DNA of 64,000 nucleotides, taken from the NCBI GenBank assembly GCA_910577935.1, contig CAJTOT010000001.1:1-64000 (forward strand), read 5' to 3'. Each line of letters opens with the position of its first letter. The first letter of the stretch is position 1. The DNA is from an uncultured Hungatella sp. GTDB taxonomy: Bacteria; Bacillota; Clostridia; Lachnospirales; Lachnospiraceae. Below, one piece after another: positions 17,395 through 26,530 of this stretch. The position numbers and the translations under genes were made by a program. The notes under the pieces were generated by a model. That model was given only the letters and a program-made list of their open reading frames with translations, did no database searches and was not told the DNA's origin.

Positions 17395-18378
17395 ATGACC
17401 AATTATAAAACACGGATTCTGTCCGCCCTGGTTCTCTCTCTGGTTCTTTTTATTCTGGCTCTTTTTTTGTTTTCCTGCCCTCCGTCAGAGGAGAGCCTTC
17501 CCGCCGTCTCCGCGCCTTCCGGGGAGGACCGGCTGATTCTCTATACCTCCATGCAGGACGAGGTGATCAGCCCTCTGGTCAGAGAATTTGAAAACCGCAC
17601 CGGCATCTGGGTATCTGTGAAAACCGGCGGTACCCTGGCGGAGCTGTCCCGGATTTCCTCCGGCGGGGAGGCAGACTGGGATGTGATGCTGGCCCCGGAA
17701 GATGTCCTGGAAAGCAGCAGCGAGCTGTTCGCCCCTGCCCGGGATTTGAGTTCTGTCTGTTCCTCTCCCTCTCAAACCGTTTTCCCCTACAGCTGCAGCG
17801 ATATCGTCATAATCTATAACCCAAAATTGGTCACTCTCTATCCCCCGGACAGCTGGTCCGACCTTCTGGACCCTGTATGGAAGGGGCGGATAGCCGTTTT
17901 TGATCCCCGGGATACAGGTGAGGGATATGCGTTCATCCAGGCCGTGAGCCAGGGGCTCTCCCGGTCGGAAGGCGGGGCCGTTGGCGGGACAGCAGCCTCC
18001 GGCGGGAGCGGCTCCCCCGGCAGACCTGCTTCTTCTGGCGGAGCAGCCTCCTCCGATGGGATTGTCTCCCCCGATGAGCTGTCCGGGCTTCTATCAGGCC
18101 ACTGCTTTCCCGATATAGACGAGCTGATACGGGCAGTGGCTGACGGAACCTGCTATATCGGCATTGTCTCTGAGGACGCCGCGCTGCGGGCCGCGGAAGC
18201 CGGATATGATATCACCATCGTCCTCCCGCAGGAAGAAACTCCTCCCGTTTCAAACGCGGTGGCGGTTTTGGGCGCCAGCCCCCGCCGGGAGAATGCCGGC
18301 AGATTCCTGGCGTTTCTGTCAGATGAGACGATTCAGGAATACTTAGAGGAGCGTTTCTTTTTCCGCCTGTCTCCCTGA
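17395..18378 (+). CDS. Sensory solute-binding protein (AfuA/FbpA-like) coupled to a two-component system
   Basis: A 327-residue exported protein: a hydrophobic signal (about 10-27) ends in LFSC, a weak lipobox. The binding fold starts RLILYTSMQDEVISPLVREFENRTG and continues with VKTGGTLAELSR and WDVMLAPEDVL. A Gly/Ser/Ala-rich insert at about 195-225 (AASGGSGSPGRPASSGGAAS) is unusual for the fold and may be a flexible loop or repeat expansion. The gene lies 27 bases before a sensor kinase and divergent from an ABC importer with its own binding protein. Such binding protein/kinase/regulator sets sense an external ligand. TTG 17386 is an alternative start. Confidence 0.82.
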   Translation: MTNYKTRILSALVLSLVLFILALFLFSCPPSEESLPAVSAPSGEDRLILYTSMQDEVISPLVREFENRTGIWVSVKTGGTLAELSRISSGGEADWDVMLAPEDVLESSSELFAPARDLSSVCSSPSQTVFPYSCSDIVIIYNPKLVTLYPPDSWSDLLDPVWKGRIAVFDPRDTGEGYAFIQAVSQGLSRSEGGAVGGTAASGGSGSPGRPASSGGAASSDGIVSPDELSGLLSGHCFPDIDELIRAVADGTCYIGIVSEDAALRAAEAGYDITIVLPQEETPPVSNAVAVLGASPRRENAGRFLAFLSDETIQEYLEERFFFRLSP

Positions 18379-18405
18379 CGTGACGCCTGAAAGGAAGGTA
18401 TGTCC

Positions 18406-20151
18406 ATGAAACGATTTTCCCGAGCCGCCGCCCGCTGGGTGGGGCATTCTTTCAAAAACAGAATATTCGCCACCATGCTTTCAAGCACTTTGCTTCTGGT
18501 CTTCTTCTGCAATGTCCTGATCATGCAGTATCAGATTAACCGGAACCAGAGGGAGCTTAACGCCCAGGCAGGGGAACAGCTGAAGGTACTGGCGTCTGCG
18601 CTGAGACAGACGTTCCGATCTTTTGCCTCCATCGCCGTCTCTCTGGAGAACAACCCCATTGTCCAGGTTTCCTTGAACAAAAAGTACGCGGATTCCAAGC
18701 TGCTCTGGCAGCAGCTGTTCCAGATCACGGAGGATCTCCATGAATACGCCCAGTTTGATGTTTTCGATGTGGAGGGGCGCTGTCTCTACACCACCGGCAG
18801 CACAAGCTCTCCCGGCGGCTTTCTCCCGGTAAACCAGGGGATTCTCTACGCCGCCAGGCAGTCAAAGGATATGGTTTTTTGTTCCACCGGCGAGCTCTAT
18901 GAAGGGTACGACACCTTAGCGCCGGGAGCCATATTCGTTTCTGCCAGGACAGTCCGCCACTATAACCAGGAGCTTTTGGGCTATCTGGTGATCTCCATGA
19001 ACCAGGACCATTTTGACCGCCTTTTCGGCAGCAGCCGCAGCTTTTCCGACCTGCTGCTCCTGGACTCCCGATGGCGCCCTATCTACTGTTCCCAGTCCTT
19101 TTTCAGGGCGTCGGGCCAGGCAGAGGAGATGCGGGAATACTTTTTGGCCCATCAGTCCCTGGAGGGCTATGATAAGAATTCCTGCTTTTTCCTCGCCCAG
19201 GAGGAGCTTTCGGATTTTTATCTGGTTCTGCCAAAGCCCCGGTTCTACACTGACCAGGCTCTCAGATCCTTCCGGGCGGTCACTGCGCTCATGAGCTTTC
19301 TGTGCCTTCCTCTGTGCCTGGTGTGCGCGCTGTTTTTGTGCCGCCATCTGGCGCAGCCCGTCCAGCAGCTGGACCAGGCTATGGCTCAGGTTCAAAAGGG
19401 AAATTTCCATGTCAGCCTGTCTTTAAATACTGCGGATGCTGCCGATGAATTCGGGCGCCTGGCATCCAGCTTCAACCGCATGGTGGCAGAATATCGGGAA
19501 AATTTAAACCGCCAAAAAGCGCTGAATGAGGCCCAGATCCGCATCCTCCACGCCCAGCTCAACCCCCATTTCCTGTACAACACCCTGGATTCCATCAAAT
19601 GGCTGGCCGTCACCCACCAGGCCCCTACCATCGCCTCCCTCGCCACGGACTTAGCAGTCCTTCTCAGAGTCAGCGTTTCCGCCGACGAGCTAATTGTTCT
19701 TGCCGATGAGCTGGAATTTCTGAACCGGTACATCGAAATTCAGAGCATCCGGTTTGCCGACAGCTTTACATATGAAGAGGCGGTGAATCCCGACTGTCTA
19801 AACTGTCTGATTCCCAAGCTGAGTCTGCAGCCTGTCATAGAGAACTCCATTCTCCACGGCGTGGCGGAAAAGGAGGACGGCTACATCAAGCTGACGGCTG
19901 CCGTTTCGGAAGACTGCCTGCTTCTGTCTGTGTATGACAACGGCGGCAGGATTCCGCCGGATATTCTGGAGTGGCTCAACTCTAAGGAGAAGCCGATGCT
20001 CAAGGGGCATATGGGCCTGTTTAATGTCAACCAGATCATATGTCTCCACTATGGAGATGAATACGGTCTGTCCGGGGAATCTTCGCCGGAAAATTTCAGC
20101 TGCGTCCGGGTCAGGCTCCCGATTATCAGAAAGGAGAATTTATATGTTTAA
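18406..20151 (+). CDS. Sensor histidine kinase (YesM type)
   Basis: A 581-residue membrane kinase. Helix 1 spans about 19-41 (IFATMLSSTLLLVFFCNVLI), followed by an external sensing region to about 285, helix 2 (about 290-312), a HAMP linker (LAQPVQQLDQAMAQVQKG), a His_kinase domain with phospho-acceptor in LNPHFLYNTLDSIK, and an HATPase region with VIENSILHGV and DNGG. ATG 18406 is preferred over 18400 because AAGGAAGG is then 7 bases upstream. It presumably reads the state of the preceding binding protein and phosphorylates the regulator whose ATG overlaps its stop by 8 bases. The likely target is the divergent importer operon. Confidence 0.92.
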   Translation: MKRFSRAAARWVGHSFKNRIFATMLSSTLLLVFFCNVLIMQYQINRNQRELNAQAGEQLKVLASALRQTFRSFASIAVSLENNPIVQVSLNKKYADSKLLWQQLFQITEDLHEYAQFDVFDVEGRCLYTTGSTSSPGGFLPVNQGILYAARQSKDMVFCSTGELYEGYDTLAPGAIFVSARTVRHYNQELLGYLVISMNQDHFDRLFGSSRSFSDLLLLDSRWRPIYCSQSFFRASGQAEEMREYFLAHQSLEGYDKNSCFFLAQEELSDFYLVLPKPRFYTDQALRSFRAVTALMSFLCLPLCLVCALFLCRHLAQPVQQLDQAMAQVQKGNFHVSLSLNTADAADEFGRLASSFNRMVAEYRENLNRQKALNEAQIRILHAQLNPHFLYNTLDSIKWLAVTHQAPTIASLATDLAVLLRVSVSADELIVLADELEFLNRYIEIQSIRFADSFTYEEAVNPDCLNCLIPKLSLQPVIENSILHGVAEKEDGYIKLTAAVSEDCLLLSVYDNGGRIPPDILEWLNSKEKPMLKGHMGLFNVNQIICLHYGDEYGLSGESSPENFSCVRVRLPIIRKENLYV

Positions 20152-20887
20152 GATCCTGGTGGTTGATGACGAGACGATCATCAGAAGAGGAATCATGTTA
20201 GGAGTCGACTGGGCCTCCATGGACTGCATCGTGGTGGGAGAAGCCGCCAACGGCGCGGAGGGGCTTGAGGCGGTGAGGCAGTATAATCCAAACATCATTA
20301 TCACCGACGTGCGCATGCCCCACATGGACGGCATACAGATGCTGACAGAACTGCGCCGTCAAAACTGCCCTGCCAGCTTTATTCTCCTCACCGCCTACAG
20401 CGATTTTGAGTATGCCCGCAGCGCCTTAAAGCTGGGCGCCGTGGATTATCTTTTAAAGCCTTTTCAGACTCAGGAGCTGACCGGGGCTGTCACCCGAATC
20501 CGCCAAAAAGAAAAGGAGCAGACCATCCTGACTCCCCAGAATGTTCTGCCCCTGACAAAGGGTGATAAAAGCAAGTATGTCTTAAAAGCCCTGCAGTACA
20601 TCGCCGACCACTACATGGATGCCGATATCAGCATCACTTCCATCGCCAGCCACCTGGCAGTCAGCGAAAGTCATCTGAGCCATGTGTTTAAGAAAGAGAC
20701 AAGCTATACCGTCATCGGCTATCTGACCCAGTACCGCATGCACATGGCGATGAAGCTTCTGACAGACCACCGCTATAAAGTCTATGAGGTGGCCGAGATG
20801 ACCGGTTACCGGGATCTTGCCTACTTCGGACATATGTTCAAGAAAACCGTGGGCATCTCTCCCTCCGAATACCGGGACAGATGTTAG
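20144..20887 (+). CDS. YesN-type response regulator (receiver plus AraC helix-turn-helix)
   Basis: A 247-residue cytoplasmic regulator. The receiver domain (1-120) has the acidic pair in VVDDETIIRRG, phospho-acceptor Asp in IIITDVRMPHMDG and Lys in YLLKPF. An AraC-type double helix-turn-helix occupies about 145-247 (SITSIASHLAVSESHLSHVF and VYEVAEMTGYRDLAYFGHMFK). It is translationally coupled to the kinase gene: the ATG at 20144 overlaps its end. It probably activates the divergent binding protein/ABC/murQ operon. Its C-terminus is convergent with the kinase-family gene that follows. Confidence 0.94.
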   Translation: MFKILVVDDETIIRRGIMLGVDWASMDCIVVGEAANGAEGLEAVRQYNPNIIITDVRMPHMDGIQMLTELRRQNCPASFILLTAYSDFEYARSALKLGAVDYLLKPFQTQELTGAVTRIRQKEKEQTILTPQNVLPLTKGDKSKYVLKALQYIADHYMDADISITSIASHLAVSESHLSHVFKKETSYTVIGYLTQYRMHMAMKLLTDHRYKVYEVAEMTGYRDLAYFGHMFKKTVGISPSEYRDRC

Positions 20888-20896
20888 GCTGCAGGG

Positions 20897-21856
20897 TCAA
20901 TCCTCTCCGAACAGAAGCTGCCGGAACTCTGTTCGGAGAAATTCTCTCTTTGCGCCGTCTATGGGACCTGACTTTAAAAGCTGGCAGACAACGCCGCCGG
21001 CCGCCGGCACAAAGACAGATTTTTTCACCTGAACCTGAGGGCACGTCTGCCCAAGGCAGTCCCGGAATGTCTGAAACATCGCGGGGGATCCCTTCCAGGC
21101 GCTTCCGGCAATCACCACCTCTGTATTCTCTTCCGGGTATTCCAGCTTTACCGCGTCAGCCACCTGTCTCGCCTGGATGGCCCCGGCTCTCCTGAAAATA
21201 TCAACCGCCGTCCGGTCCTGCTCTCCGGCCGCCCGGGCCACCAGCCGGCACACGCCGGAGATCACCTGCCGGTAGCTGCCGCTGTATATTATGGGCACCA
21301 TCTGCCGCATATCCTGGATTCCAAAGGCATCATACAGAAGCTTCAGAATCAATGTCTCCGGCCCCCGGCCTTCATAGGCGCTGACGGCGGCCCGGATTCC
21401 CAGCCGCCCGATATCGTATCCGCTGCCCTCGTCTCCCACCAGGCTTCCCCAGCCGCCTACCAGCCGCCTGCATTCTCCCTTTTCGATGCAGAACACGCTG
21501 GAGCCTGTTCCGGCGATGGCCGCAACCCCGCTGTCCTTCACCAGCCCGGCGTAGACACACGCCGCCCCCTCGAAAAGCCGCGTTACCGGCGGGGTTTTCG
21601 TCATGCGTCCCAGAACCTCCTGGTAGAGGTCAACCGGGCCGGGACCGGCGAAATACACTGCTTCCAGCGCCTGAGGCCGCGCTTCCCTTAAGCACTCCCT
21701 GAGACTTTCCTCCATATGGCCGCGAACCTGGTCGGGAGACGAAAAATTCAGATTCACCGCCCCGCTCCTCCCCACTCCCCGAAGTCGGAAATTCTCGTCG
21801 AATAACACGGACATCAGCTTCGTTCCGCCGCCGTCCGCGCTGATATAGTACTTCAT
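20897..21856 (-). CDS. BadF/BcrA-type ATPase, GlcNAc/MurNAc kinase-like
   Basis: A 319-residue ASKHA-fold kinase. The phosphate-1 loop SADGGGTKLMSVLFD is at residues 6-20, a second loop AAIAGTGSSVFCI near 122 and GGWGSLVGDEGSGYDIGR at about 143-160. This is the NAGK branch of the BadF/BadG family, which includes Clostridium MurK, an enzyme that phosphorylates MurNAc and GlcNAc. Together with murQ nearby this gives a route from MurNAc to MurNAc-6-phosphate to GlcNAc-6-phosphate. The exact sugar is inferred. It ends 9 bases from the convergent response regulator and lies 5 bases after the PHP-hydrolase stop. Confidence 0.85.
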   Translation of the reverse strand: MKYYISADGGGTKLMSVLFDENFRLRGVGRSGAVNLNFSSPDQVRGHMEESLRECLREARPQALEAVYFAGPGPVDLYQEVLGRMTKTPPVTRLFEGAACVYAGLVKDSGVAAIAGTGSSVFCIEKGECRRLVGGWGSLVGDEGSGYDIGRLGIRAAVSAYEGRGPETLILKLLYDAFGIQDMRQMVPIIYSGSYRQVISGVCRLVARAAGEQDRTAVDIFRRAGAIQARQVADAVKLEYPEENTEVVIAGSAWKGSPAMFQTFRDCLGQTCPQVQVKKSVFVPAAGGVVCQLLKSGPIDGAKREFLRTEFRQLLFGED

Positions 21857-21861
21857 CGCTT

Positions 21862-22743
21862 CTATCCCCGTCTTATGGGAACAGGCGTGGACCAGGCAGT
21901 GCGTCCCTGTTCGTCAGTCACCTCCACCCGTATATAGGTGTCGTTAGGCATAAACCGGCAGCTGGCATGGGTGATCCCTTTTCCCCTTGTAACCCTCTCC
22001 CAGGAGTACACGGCGTCTGAGTAAAAAACCACCTGCGCCGCCTCCGTGCAGTCCACAACCGCCCGGTCTTCCTCCAGCCGCACGCTCATCATAGGGCCCT
22101 GAGTCGCAAGAAAATCTCCCCTTCTGAGAGCCGTCATAATCCCGTCTCTGGTAAGCGCCTCCGCCTTCACCATCAGATAGGAGCGTCCCGCCTCCCCCTC
22201 GTAGCGGTGGGAATCATCTGCCGCCATACAGGGGAGATACCTCCCTTCGGCGGCCATCATATCCACAAAATCCCCGGAGTAGGGCCGGCCGTTCCAGGGA
22301 ACCCCGGAAAAGGTGTTGTAGATCTCCGCGGCGTCGATGTCGCGGAGCTTCAGGACGCGATCCACCCGGTTCAGGGACCAGGAAGGGTGAGCCAGGATGG
22401 CGAAGCCTCCCTCTTCATGGATGGCGTCGATAATCTTCTGGGCAGTGAGTCCGGGAGCTCTCCTCACCAGGTCAGGAGCCTTTTCGCACTCGATTCCCAC
22501 AATGTGGTAAACCCCCTCCTGCACCTTCAGCCCCACGTCGTACTCACAGCCTGCCAGCAGCAGAAAATCCTGGCTCTCCTCTGTCTCCGACCAGACCCAG
22601 TGGTCTGTCGCCGCCACAAAATCATAACCGGCATCCCTGTAAAGCGACACCATGTCCTCGTAGGACAGGCGCCCGTCCGAGCGCTGGGTGTGCGCGTGCA
22701 GATTGCCGCGGTACCAAGTATTTCCCTGTTCATCTTTCCACAT
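21862..22743 (-). CDS. PHP-domain metal-dependent phosphoesterase/hydrolase (CehA/McbA-like)
   Basis: A 293-residue cytosolic enzyme. I start it at ATG 22743, where GAGGGAG is 8 bases upstream and WYRGNLHAHTQRSDG follows. The PHP metal ligands are visible in order: HAHTQRSDG, ATDHWVW, the Glu of AGCEYD, FAILAHPSW and AADDSHRY. The C-terminal 70 residues form a beta-rich extension. It overlaps the operon of the BadF-type kinase (gap 5 bases), so it probably works on the same sugar or peptide pathway, but phosphoesterase versus amidase activity cannot be decided from sequence. Confidence 0.85.
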   Translation of the reverse strand: MWKDEQGNTWYRGNLHAHTQRSDGRLSYEDMVSLYRDAGYDFVAATDHWVWSETEESQDFLLLAGCEYDVGLKVQEGVYHIVGIECEKAPDLVRRAPGLTAQKIIDAIHEEGGFAILAHPSWSLNRVDRVLKLRDIDAAEIYNTFSGVPWNGRPYSGDFVDMMAAEGRYLPCMAADDSHRYEGEAGRSYLMVKAEALTRDGIMTALRRGDFLATQGPMMSVRLEEDRAVVDCTEAAQVVFYSDAVYSWERVTRGKGITHASCRFMPNDTYIRVEVTDEQGRTAWSTPVPIRRG

Positions 22744-22901
22744 AGTTTCATCTCCCTCTTCCGGCGCAGGCAGCAAAAAACCTTTTGCCCCTAACATCAT
22801 ATTATAAGAGAATTATAAAACCTTTCCAGGTTTTTCGCAACCAGACAAAACTGCAATTATCCTTGCGGAGCTGCTTTTGCATGTTTGATTTAAATGTATG
22901 T

Positions 22902-24218
22902 TTATCTCTCCTCTTCCACCTTATTGAACTGATTCATAAATTCCACATACTCTTCTTTAGACCGGAATCTGGGCCGGTATTCTTCTTTTAGTTTTTTGGC
23001 GGCTTTGGCGCCGTCTTTCAGCAGCCGGTATGTGCTGACGGCAAATATCTTGGCTGTCAGGATATATGCCTCGTCTTCGTCGATGACATCGAAATCGCTC
23101 TGGTGAAGATTCCCTTTTACGCCTCCTGTCCGGAAGGTCAGAACCGGCATGAGGTGCTGCACATCTCCCACGTCCGTTGAGCCTCCGCTGTGTTCTGCCA
23201 AAGGCACTTTTCGCACCGGTTTTCCCGCCAGCTCCTCCACCGCATCTGCCAGCTCCGGGGGAAAGCACTGGGGAAGCTGGGGGAGATATCCCGGCATGGT
23301 CTCAATTCTGTATCCTGCTCCCAGGGCGTAGGCTCCCGCCTTAAACGAGCGGTCCGTCTTCTCGGCGGCGTCCGCGAAGGCTTCCAGAGTCTTTCCCCTC
23401 ACCAGTGTTTCGATCACCGCCTCGTCGGGCACCACATTGACCAGGCTGCCTCCTTTTGTCATGATCGGGTGGACTCTCACGCTGTCTTCGTCCCGGAAGG
23501 TCTCCCTGTTGAGGGCCAGGGCCTGGAGTCCGAGAGAGGCGGCGGATAAGGCGTTGACTCCCTGTTCCGGCTTCGCCGCCGCGTGGGCCGCCTTTCCGAA
23601 GATGCGGATCACCTTAGACACAAAGCCGTTGTTGCTTCCGCAGCCTACATCGGTTCCGCCGGCAGAAGTATGATGAGCCAGACAGGCATCTACATCGTCA
23701 AACGCGCCGATTCGAAGAAGCTCGCACTTTCCTCCGCCGTACTGAATCTTCCCCTGCTCTATGAGAGTATTTTTAAATTCCACCTCCCCGTATTCCTCCG
23801 CCGGAACCGCGAAGAAGACGACCTGGCCATCCAGCTTGTCCGCGATCTCCTGACGGCCCAGGGCCAGAGCCGCGCCTACAACCCCTGCCAGCTGCGCGTG
23901 ATGGCCGCAGCAGTGGGCAGCCTGGGTTTCGGGATTGGAATGGGCGTGGCCGGGAATCCGCAGGGCGTCCAGCTCCCCCAAAAGAGCCAGGGAAAAATTC
24001 CCCCTTTTTTCCTGGTTCAGATACGCTTTCACTCCGGTAATTGCCAGCTTGTCCTGGATTCTCTCGGAACATCTGCCTATGATCTCTCTGAACTTTTCGC
24101 TGGTGCGAAACTCTTTGTATCCAAGCTCCCCGTGATTGTAAATATCCTCCGCAAACTCCAGGATAGTTTCCCGGTTCTCCTCAATGATTTCCACGATTTT
24201 TTTCTCAACTGCATCCAT
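22902..24218 (-). CDS. M20 family amidohydrolase (AbgB/IAA-amino-acid hydrolase-like)
   Basis: A 438-residue cytosolic metallopeptidase. The start at ATG 24218 has AAGGAG 7 bases upstream. Metal-binding motifs are HAHSNPETQAAHCCGHHAQ (about 92-110), the catalytic Glu in VPAEEYGE (about 145), LAHHTSAGGTDVG (about 195) and SGGSTDVGDVQHL near 370. The SSTDVGDVS-like block is characteristic of the AbgB branch, which cleaves amides of amino acids such as aminobenzoyl-glutamate. The gene lies in the same direction 159 bases before the PHP gene, so it may help release peptide stems in the proposed wall-sugar pathway. Confidence 0.88.
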   Translation of the reverse strand: MDAVEKKIVEIIEENRETILEFAEDIYNHGELGYKEFRTSEKFREIIGRCSERIQDKLAITGVKAYLNQEKRGNFSLALLGELDALRIPGHAHSNPETQAAHCCGHHAQLAGVVGAALALGRQEIADKLDGQVVFFAVPAEEYGEVEFKNTLIEQGKIQYGGGKCELLRIGAFDDVDACLAHHTSAGGTDVGCGSNNGFVSKVIRIFGKAAHAAAKPEQGVNALSAASLGLQALALNRETFRDEDSVRVHPIMTKGGSLVNVVPDEAVIETLVRGKTLEAFADAAEKTDRSFKAGAYALGAGYRIETMPGYLPQLPQCFPPELADAVEELAGKPVRKVPLAEHSGGSTDVGDVQHLMPVLTFRTGGVKGNLHQSDFDVIDEDEAYILTAKIFAVSTYRLLKDGAKAAKKLKEEYRPRFRSKEEYVEFMNQFNKVEEER

Positions 24219-24320
24219 AGTGATCTCCTTTTCAGCTCTGTTATGCCTCCATACCATGATATGCCCTTCCCCGGCCAGTCCCCGAAAATCAGCGGCAAAC
24301 CGGATAGCATGCAGTCCGGG

Positions 24321-25766
24321 TTACTCCCCCAGGTAATACTCTTCCATCCCTGTAAGCGTCTGCATCTTCTTTCCGCATTCCGGACATTCATAAGTCCCGA
24401 AGCAGTATCTTAGGTATTCTTCTCCTTCTTTGTCCCCCAGCAGGGCAAAGAGGTTGAACAGCCACAGCTCTGTCTTCTCCAGGCTTTTTCCATCCCACGT
24501 CTCTTCCGGAACCTTTGCCGCCTCAATCCGCTCTGCGGGGTCAAAGCAGCCGAACTCGATTTCTTCATCACAATTCTCGCAGTCCGGACAGATTATGTAA
24601 CAGGAGTCGAAGGAGGAAAGGAAAAGCATAAAGGCCAGCCTTCTCTCCCCCAGAATCGCAGCCGCGGCCGTGGCAAATTCCCGCTTCTGCCAGACATCTT
24701 TCTTCTGGATATAGTCCATGTGCGCCGCCATAAAATCCATGGCAATCAGGCGAATCTGCTTGGCGGCATTCTCATAGCTCTCACAGACGGATTCATCTTC
24801 CGGCCGGTTCCCGTACACGTCTGTGGCAAGACAGCTTCCTGCCGCCGTGATGCCCTTAAGACACCACTCCAGATCCCCCTCTTTTTCCCAGGCCTCTATA
24901 AGGCTGGCCAGCCATGGCAGCGTCAGCCAGGTGGCAGAATAAAAACTCATCTGGTGCCACAGGGTTTCACAGAGATTATCAAAAGCGATCTCATAGTTTG
25001 TCTTAGGCGCGCGCTCCATACGGCGCAGCTTCAAAAGCTCCGGCGCCTCCTTCCGCTCTCCTGTGACGGCAGAAAGATACTCTCTCACATCCCCGTAGGC
25101 ACCCCTGTAAGACTCCCACAGAGGAGAATCCAGGGGAATGAGTGTGTAAGGATACTGCCCCGGATTTCTCCGCGCCGCCTGAAAGGGCGCGCCGTTTTTG
25201 TCCTGCGCATTCTTCTCCGCCCCGGAGGCCGCATGGCTTTTCCTCTGCTCGTTCAGGAGGTGTTCCGGAAGATGGATCTCCGGTATGGGGCAGTTCTTGA
25301 AGCACTCCCCATCCTGTATCATAGTGCCCTCCAGAGACAGGCAGGTGAGGCGGAAGAGCTTTAGGATATGCTCCATATGCGCCAGGGCCGAACAGCGCAG
25401 CAGGCTGAGGTTTTTTAAGCCTGTCAGATTGTCCAGAAATGTGCAGTCAAATATTCCGCAGTCCGAGATTTCCAGGCTCTCCAGGGCGGTGCAGGTGGTT
25501 AAAAATGAGAAATCATTGACTTTCACCCCGGACAGAGTCAGCTTCTTGAGGCGGGACATTTTCCCGACGGCGCTGAAATCTCCGCTCACGATCTCCAGCC
25601 GCCGGGGAAGAGGGCCGTCATAAGCCGTGCTCTGGCCAGAGGCCGTGCCGCAGCAGGACAGATCCTTGATCTTCTGAAAATCATGGAAATTCTCCGGCGC
25701 CCTGCCGAGGGTCTGTACTATGCCGGCAAGCAATGTCTGGTCAATTGTAATTTTTTCTGTATCCAT
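24321..25766 (-). CDS. Leucine-rich-repeat protein with C-terminal Cys motifs, unknown role
   Basis: A 481-residue protein with no signal peptide. Residues 60-170 are leucine-rich repeats of about 22-23 residues (LKKLTLSGVKVNDFSFL, LESLEISDCGIFDCTFL, LKNLSLLRCSALAHM). The middle (about 230-420) is helical and unassigned. The C-terminus has Cys pairs CPDCENC (about 413) and CPECGKKM (about 465), likely one or two zinc sites. I do not recognise the family. It starts from ATG 25766 with a GGAGGAAGG ribosome site and stands alone, 102 bases before the M20 gene in the same direction. Confidence 0.8.
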   Translation of the reverse strand: MDTEKITIDQTLLAGIVQTLGRAPENFHDFQKIKDLSCCGTASGQSTAYDGPLPRRLEIVSGDFSAVGKMSRLKKLTLSGVKVNDFSFLTTCTALESLEISDCGIFDCTFLDNLTGLKNLSLLRCSALAHMEHILKLFRLTCLSLEGTMIQDGECFKNCPIPEIHLPEHLLNEQRKSHAASGAEKNAQDKNGAPFQAARRNPGQYPYTLIPLDSPLWESYRGAYGDVREYLSAVTGERKEAPELLKLRRMERAPKTNYEIAFDNLCETLWHQMSFYSATWLTLPWLASLIEAWEKEGDLEWCLKGITAAGSCLATDVYGNRPEDESVCESYENAAKQIRLIAMDFMAAHMDYIQKKDVWQKREFATAAAAILGERRLAFMLFLSSFDSCYIICPDCENCDEEIEFGCFDPAERIEAAKVPEETWDGKSLEKTELWLFNLFALLGDKEGEEYLRYCFGTYECPECGKKMQTLTGMEEYYLGE

Positions 25767-26314
25767 CTTTCCTTCCTCCTCAAATCCGCCAAACCTTTAA
25801 AAATTGCGTGTTTTTTCGCAGAAGAGGCAACGTCGGTCCAACCGCTGATTTCTTCAAGACAGGAACTTAACATTCTAACATTCCCTCCCCCTGCGTCGAC
25901 GCGCCAGATAACCGTCACTTTCTATATTTTACCATCAGTGGGCATATTTTTCAATCGCAACCTACTTATCTGAAACAACCTGTTTGCCCACAGCAAATCG
26001 TAACCTATCGCAAAAACTTATCTAAACTTATAACCTTTCTGATGCGTTTGCCGCAGGTTTAACACCCACTGGTTCTCTGCCTGGTATTTTTCGCAGAGAT
26101 GGATTTGGCCAGTATGCTCCTGTGACGCAGGACCGGGTCACCGCCCACGGCGGAGGCGGTCTCCCGCAGATCCTAAGCCTCTGTGGGTCAGATGATAAAC
26201 GGCCTCCCAGGGCAGGAAGGCCGAATTGACATCAATATGAAAACCTGCTGCTTGATTTTTGAACATACGTTCTGAATTCAACAGGTAATTTATGGATAAA
26301 CAGGCCCCAGGCTG
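25767..26314. other. 548-bp region with no recognised gene
   Basis: The first 200 bases are AT-rich and hold the upstream region of the leucine-rich-repeat gene. The second half (about 26040-26310) is GC-richer, has short hairpins (for example TCTCTGC/GCAGAGA near 26075-26100) and frames broken by stops in all directions. It may be decayed coding sequence continuing from the LysR-like remnant to its right. Confidence 0.4.
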
Positions 26315-26530
26315 TTATCGGGGACCTGAAAGTGCGTCTTTTCCGTGGGCGATCTGGCTGTCCTCCCGGCACAGCTTCTCAAACTCTGCTGTCAGGATAA
26401 GGCTCTTTTTGTAAAAATGCTCTCCGGCGGGAGTGACTGTGAACTTACGGTTTCCCCGTTCCAGCAGCATGTCTGCCATTTGACTTCCCGGCTTTTTCTT
26501 TAGTATAAAGCCATCAGAGGATTTTTGCAA
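26315..26530 (-). pseudogene. LysR-family regulator remnant
   Basis: The frame contains ADMLLERGNRKFTVTPAGEHFY followed by KKSLILTAEFEKL. This matches the end of the LysR helix-turn-helix (LFERGNRKVTLTPAGE) and the start of the linker helix. The upstream helix-turn-helix half is missing, because the frame enters the 3' end of the phosphomutase-like gene, and the effector domain is lost after about 50 codons. Only about 60 family-like residues out of about 300 survive, so it is a relic, possibly of a regulator once flanking the yhf-type operon. Confidence 0.55.

Noticed and set aside
19934..20143. Longer version of the YesN regulator
   Set aside because: The extra 70 codons lie inside the kinase gene; the receiver domain starts at ATG 20144.
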